From Microbispora hainanensis (GTDB lineage: Bacteria; Actinomycetota; Actinomycetes; Streptosporangiales; Streptosporangiaceae): DNA of 64,000 bases. Below are positions 61,085 through 64,000 of the stretch, in pieces. The position numbers and the translations under genes are program-made. Each line of letters starts with the position of its first letter. Position 1 is the stretch's first letter. The stretch spans positions 1 through 64,000 of the forward strand of contig NZ_VIRM01000037.1 in the NCBI RefSeq assembly GCF_006874475.1, written 5' to 3'. A model generated the notes under the pieces. That model had not been told where the DNA came from, searched no databases, and saw only the letters and a list, made by a program, of their open reading frames with translations.

Positions 61085-61210
61085 GTGCCCCGCACCCTGA
61101 CCACGCCGCTCGACCGGCTGCCGCGCCGCACCGTGCTCCAGCGCGTGGTCGTCGACCACCTGAAGGCCGGCCGCCACTGGTACTGGCGCCGCGGCCGCTT
61201 CCCCATCTAG
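61085..61210 (+). CDS. possible 41-residue protein or detached reading-frame tail
   Basis: From GTG 61085, 3 bp after the methyltransferase stop and in the same frame, 41 codons with full G/C bias encode an Arg-rich peptide ending HWYWRRGRFPI. No family is recognised. It could be a small gene or a remnant of a longer protein. Its TAG shares CTAG with the convergent stop of the next gene. Confidence 0.35.
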   Translation: MPRTLTTPLDRLPRRTVLQRVVVDHLKAGRHWYWRRGRFPI

Positions 61211-61962
61211 AGGCGCACCACCCCAGGTTCCGTCTCCCGGGCGGGCGCGCGTAGCCGTGTCGCGAGTTCGCCGGTGGCGCGGGTCGCGTGCTGCTGCATG
61301 CCGGGGCCGAAGGTGATGCGTGTTGCGCCCAGCCGGGCCAGGTCGATGATGGAATCGATCCCCGGCTGGGCTGCCATGTTGATGGGGCCCTCGATGCCCT
61401 CCCGCAGTACGGGCAGTACCTCGGGCGGCGCCAGAAGGGGATAGATGCAGTCGGCGCCGGCCGCCAGATACAGGCGGGCCCGTGTCAGGGCGTCGGCCGG
61501 GTCGCCGGAACCGAACAGGAAAGTGTCGACGCGCGCGTTGATGAAAAGCGCGTCACCTGCGTGGGCGCGGACATCGGCCAGCCAGTCCGCGTGCCGGCGT
61601 GGGTCTTTGAGCGTGGCGTTCTCGGAGTCCTCCAGGTTGCAGCCGACGGCGCCGGCCTCCAGGAGGCGCCCGACCAGTTCTCCGGGGGCGAGTCCGTAGC
61701 CGTCCTCGACGTCGGCGGATACGGGGACGGGGACCCCCCGGGCTATACGCGCTATCGCGGCGAACATTTCCTCCGGCGGAGTCGAGCCGTCCGCGTAACC
61801 GAGCGAGGCGGCGATCCCGGCGCTCGGTATGGCGAGCGCGGGAAAGCCGGCGTTGGCGAAGACGCGGGCACTGGCCACGTCCCAGGGTCCCGGCAGGACG
61901 AGCGGGTCGCCGGGGGCGCGCCCGTGGTGCAGGGCGCGGAAAGTGTGAGCGGTCATCTTCAT
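61207..61962 (-). CDS. isocitrate lyase/PEP mutase superfamily enzyme
   Basis: 251 residues if started at ATG 61962; ATG 61986 gives 259, and neither has a clear ribosome binding site. The fold's metal loop is SADVEDGYG, followed by VGCNLEDSE and INARVDTFL. The KKCGH catalytic motif of isocitrate lyases is absent, so it resembles PEP mutase/oxaloacetate decarboxylase-type members. Products vary and cannot be assigned. It is divergent from a MocR regulator, 71 bp away, which probably controls it. Confidence 0.85.
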   Translation of the reverse strand: MKMTAHTFRALHHGRAPGDPLVLPGPWDVASARVFANAGFPALAIPSAGIAASLGYADGSTPPEEMFAAIARIARGVPVPVSADVEDGYGLAPGELVGRLLEAGAVGCNLEDSENATLKDPRRHADWLADVRAHAGDALFINARVDTFLFGSGDPADALTRARLYLAAGADCIYPLLAPPEVLPVLREGIEGPINMAAQPGIDSIIDLARLGATRITFGPGMQQHATRATGELATRLRAPARETEPGVVRL

Positions 61963-62007
61963 TGATGTCCGGGATGGCACATGCATGCCCGCAACACTAG
62001 GCATCAA

Positions 62008-62027
62008 ATGGCCCTAGGGTATGGTCC
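62008..62027. promoter_or_regulatory. direct repeat in the divergent region, candidate MocR site
   Basis: atggccc (62008-62014) and atggtcc (62021-62027) are direct repeats 13 bp apart. MocR/PdxR-type regulators commonly bind direct repeats. The MocR start codon (62034) lies only 6 bp beyond, so its mRNA is probably leaderless or nearly so. Confidence 0.4.
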
Positions 62028-62033
62028 ATTGCT

Positions 62034-63473
62034 ATGACAGATTGCCGGGCCAATTCGGCGGCTGCCGCACCTTCCGCCTTCGGCGCCGACCTGCATCTGG
62101 AACTGTCCGGGCCTGGGCTGCGGGCCGGGCTCACAGACGCTCTGCGCGAGGCCGTCCGCACGGGACGCCTGGCGCCCGGCACTCGGCTGCCCTCGTCCCG
62201 TTCGCTTGCCGCCGATCTCGGCATCGCCCGTAACACGGTGGCCGACTCCTATGCCGAACTGGTCGCCGAGGGCTGGCTCACCGCCCAGCAGGGCTCCGGG
62301 ACCCGGGTGGCCGAACGGTCCGAGCCGCGCAGGGTGGCACCCTCCGCCCCCCGGACGCGACGGGCCCGGCCCCGTCCCACCTTCGGCCTGCTGCCGGGCG
62401 CGCCGGACCTCGCGAAGTTTCCTCGCACGCAGTGGCTCGCCGCTGCCCGCCGCGCTCTGACCGCGGCTCCACACGACGCCTTCGGCTACGGCGACGCACG
62501 TGGCCGGAAGGAACTGCGCGCCGCCCTGGCGGACTATCTGGCGCGGGCCCGCGGGGTGTACGCCGCGCCGGAGCGGATCGTCGTCTGCTCCGGTTTCCAC
62601 CATGGTCTGACCCTGATGGCGCAGGTGCTCCGGGCCCGGCGAGTACGGGCCATAGCCGTCGAGTCGTACGGACTTCACATCTATCGCGACCTGCTGAGCG
62701 ACGCCGGCCTGCGCATCCCGCCCCTCTACGTCGACGAACACGGCGCCCGCACCGACGATCTGCCGCGGTTGAACGGGGCCGGCGCAGCACTGCTGACACC
62801 GGCGCATCAGTACCCGACAGGGGTCGCGCTGAGCCCGGCCCGGCGCACGGCGGCCGTCGACTGGGCGCGTGCCACCGGCGGGCTGATCCTGGAGGACGAC
62901 TACGACGGAGAGTTCAGGTACGACCGTCAGCCGGTGGGTGCTCTGCAGGGCCTCGATCCAGAACGGGTGGCGTACTTCGGCACGGCGAGCAAGTCACTGG
63001 CGCCGGGACTGCGGCTCGCCTGGATGGTGCTGCCCGAGGAACTGGTCCCGGAGATCGTGGCGGCCAAGGGGCACATCGACTACATGTCCAGCGCTTTGGA
63101 ACAGCTGACGCTGGCGGAGTTCATCACGTCGGGCGCGTACGACCGCCATGTGCGCTCGATGCGGCTGTGCTACCGGCGTCGCCGCGACCAACTGGTCGCG
63201 GCCCTGGCGCAGCGCGCCCCCGGCGTCCGCGTGACCGGCTTGGCCGCCGGGTTGCAGGTGGTCCTGGAACTCCCGCAGGGAACCGAGCGCTCGGTCGTCC
63301 AGGCGGCGGCCCGGCAGGGTCTGGCGGTCAGCGGGATGGCGCCGTTCCGCCACGAGGTGGCGGGCTCCGGCCGGCGGTTGCCCGAGCGGGACGCGCTGGT
63401 GGTCAACTACGCGGCCCCCTCGGACAGCGCGTGGGCGGGCGCGCTGGACGCACTCTGCCAGGTGCTGCCGTAG
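62034..63473 (+). CDS. MocR family (GntR-aminotransferase) transcriptional regulator
   Basis: 479 residues. The GntR winged helix covers about 20-95 (LREAVRTGRLAPGTRLPSSR, LGIARNTVADSYAELVAEGW). The rest is an aspartate-aminotransferase-fold domain with the PLP Lys in GTASKSLAPGLRLAW (about residue 322) and LEDDYDGEFRYD. Such regulators sense PLP or an amino acid via PLP. The divergent PEP-mutase-like gene is the likely target. No pdxST genes are in the window. Confidence 0.93.
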   Translation: MTDCRANSAAAAPSAFGADLHLELSGPGLRAGLTDALREAVRTGRLAPGTRLPSSRSLAADLGIARNTVADSYAELVAEGWLTAQQGSGTRVAERSEPRRVAPSAPRTRRARPRPTFGLLPGAPDLAKFPRTQWLAAARRALTAAPHDAFGYGDARGRKELRAALADYLARARGVYAAPERIVVCSGFHHGLTLMAQVLRARRVRAIAVESYGLHIYRDLLSDAGLRIPPLYVDEHGARTDDLPRLNGAGAALLTPAHQYPTGVALSPARRTAAVDWARATGGLILEDDYDGEFRYDRQPVGALQGLDPERVAYFGTASKSLAPGLRLAWMVLPEELVPEIVAAKGHIDYMSSALEQLTLAEFITSGAYDRHVRSMRLCYRRRRDQLVAALAQRAPGVRVTGLAAGLQVVLELPQGTERSVVQAAARQGLAVSGMAPFRHEVAGSGRRLPERDALVVNYAAPSDSAWAGALDALCQVLP

Positions 63474-63524
63474 CCGACCACGGCCGGCAGGCCCGCCCGC
63501 TGCCGGGCCGATGATCCACCGTGG

Positions 63525-63965
63525 TCAGCTCCCCGCGGGCTGCGTATCGGCGTCGAAGGTCTGTTGGTGGCGTCGGATTTCGGCCTGGTTGTCGGCCGAC
63601 CACGCGGCCAGCGCCAGCACGGTCGAAAGCAACGACGTGCCCAGGCCGGTCAGCTCGTACTCGACCCGGGGCGGGACCTCGGGGTAGGCGGTTCGGCTGA
63701 CGATCCCATTGCGTCGCAGTTGCTTCAACGTCAGCGTCAGCATGCGCTGCGAGATGCCGGGGATCGCGGCGGCCAGGTCGGAGTAGCGTGTCGCGCCGTC
63801 GGCGAGGGTGCCGATGACGAGCACGCTCCACTTGTCGCCGACGAGGTCGAGAACCTCGCGGATGAAGTCCGCGTCCTGGTCGTCCCAATGGGCGCAGGGT
63901 CCCGGCGCGGCGCGCACGTCGGCCCGCACTCCGGTCCTGACCTTCCGGGTCTTCTCCGCCGCCAT
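63525..63965 (-). CDS. HxlR family transcriptional regulator
   Basis: 146 residues. The winged helix-turn-helix signature is DLVGDKWSVLVIGTLADG, ISQRMLTLTLKQLRRNGIV and VPPRVEYELTGLG. The Cys in PCAHW (24) is a conserved redox-sensing position in this family (HypR/QorR type), so it may sense electrophiles. Its target gene probably lies beyond the right edge; 63966-64000 shows no further gene. Confidence 0.9.
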   Translation of the reverse strand: MAAEKTRKVRTGVRADVRAAPGPCAHWDDQDADFIREVLDLVGDKWSVLVIGTLADGATRYSDLAAAIPGISQRMLTLTLKQLRRNGIVSRTAYPEVPPRVEYELTGLGTSLLSTVLALAAWSADNQAEIRRHQQTFDADTQPAGS

Positions 63966-64000
63966 GCACGCCGCCCCTCTGGCGTAACCGCTTCCACACA

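Overview
This is a high-GC (about 70%) actinobacterial chromosome segment. Strong third-position G/C bias, GTG starts, an IdeR/DmdR-type iron box, the gene order tRNA-Thr, tRNA-Met, rpmG, hadA-like, hadB-like, murB, and many large regulators (SARP, LuxR-type, Ser/Thr kinase) all fit a filamentous actinomycete. Streptosporangiaceae is my best guess, but that is inference, since no 16S gene or other decisive marker is present.

Layout. 1-3.1 kb: 3' part of an HNH endonuclease gene, a RibD/DHFR-like reductase with an AraC regulator, and an IS5-type transposase remnant. 3.1-8.1 kb: a divergent set with a dimethylglycine-dehydrogenase-like flavoenzyme facing a choline/ethanolamine-kinase-like phosphotransferase and an APC permease. 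8.1-13.2 kb: lipB, a PspC protein and an iron-siderophore ABC importer with an iron box. 13.4-15.4 kb: a LURP-one-like protein and a compact second-type Rho with a C-rich leader. 15.5-21.4 kb: SigK/RskA, a DUF4331 protein, a TPR protein and a NicO-type metal exporter. 21.5-25 kb: deoC with two aldehyde dehydrogenase family genes. 25.2-30.6 kb: a small protein, a LuxR ATPase regulator, a TMEM165/GDT1 transporter behind a yybP-ykoY manganese riboswitch, and murB. 30.7-32.3 kb: hadAB-like genes, rpmG and two tRNAs. 32.4-43.9 kb: a lipoprotein, a hemerythrin, a SARP regulator, an NlpC/P60 peptidase, a STAS protein, a class A PBP next to a class A beta-lactamase, and nadR-pnuC. 44.1-47.5 kb: a large secreted subtilase. 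47.5-56.6 kb: a Ser/Thr kinase with a helical-repeat tail and DUF4407, divergent from a tight operon of a vWA-like protein, a GTPase, a transmembrane GTPase-associated protein and an erythromycin-esterase-like enzyme. 56.6-64 kb: a secreted serine hydrolase, a TetR/TetX-like monooxygenase pair, a methyltransferase, a PEP-mutase-like enzyme divergent from a MocR regulator, and an HxlR regulator.

The most interesting functional unit is the divergent kinase/DUF4407//vWA/GTPase/GAP1-like/esterase cluster at 47.5-56.6 kb. It looks like a membrane-coupled GTPase signalling or conflict system. The most unusual DNA-level property is the abundance of short tandem repeats (10-18 bp units), many sitting on or just past stop codons and others inside signal peptides and linkers.

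No stretch over 300 bases lacks a gene. No CRISPR array, integrase or complete insertion sequence was seen.
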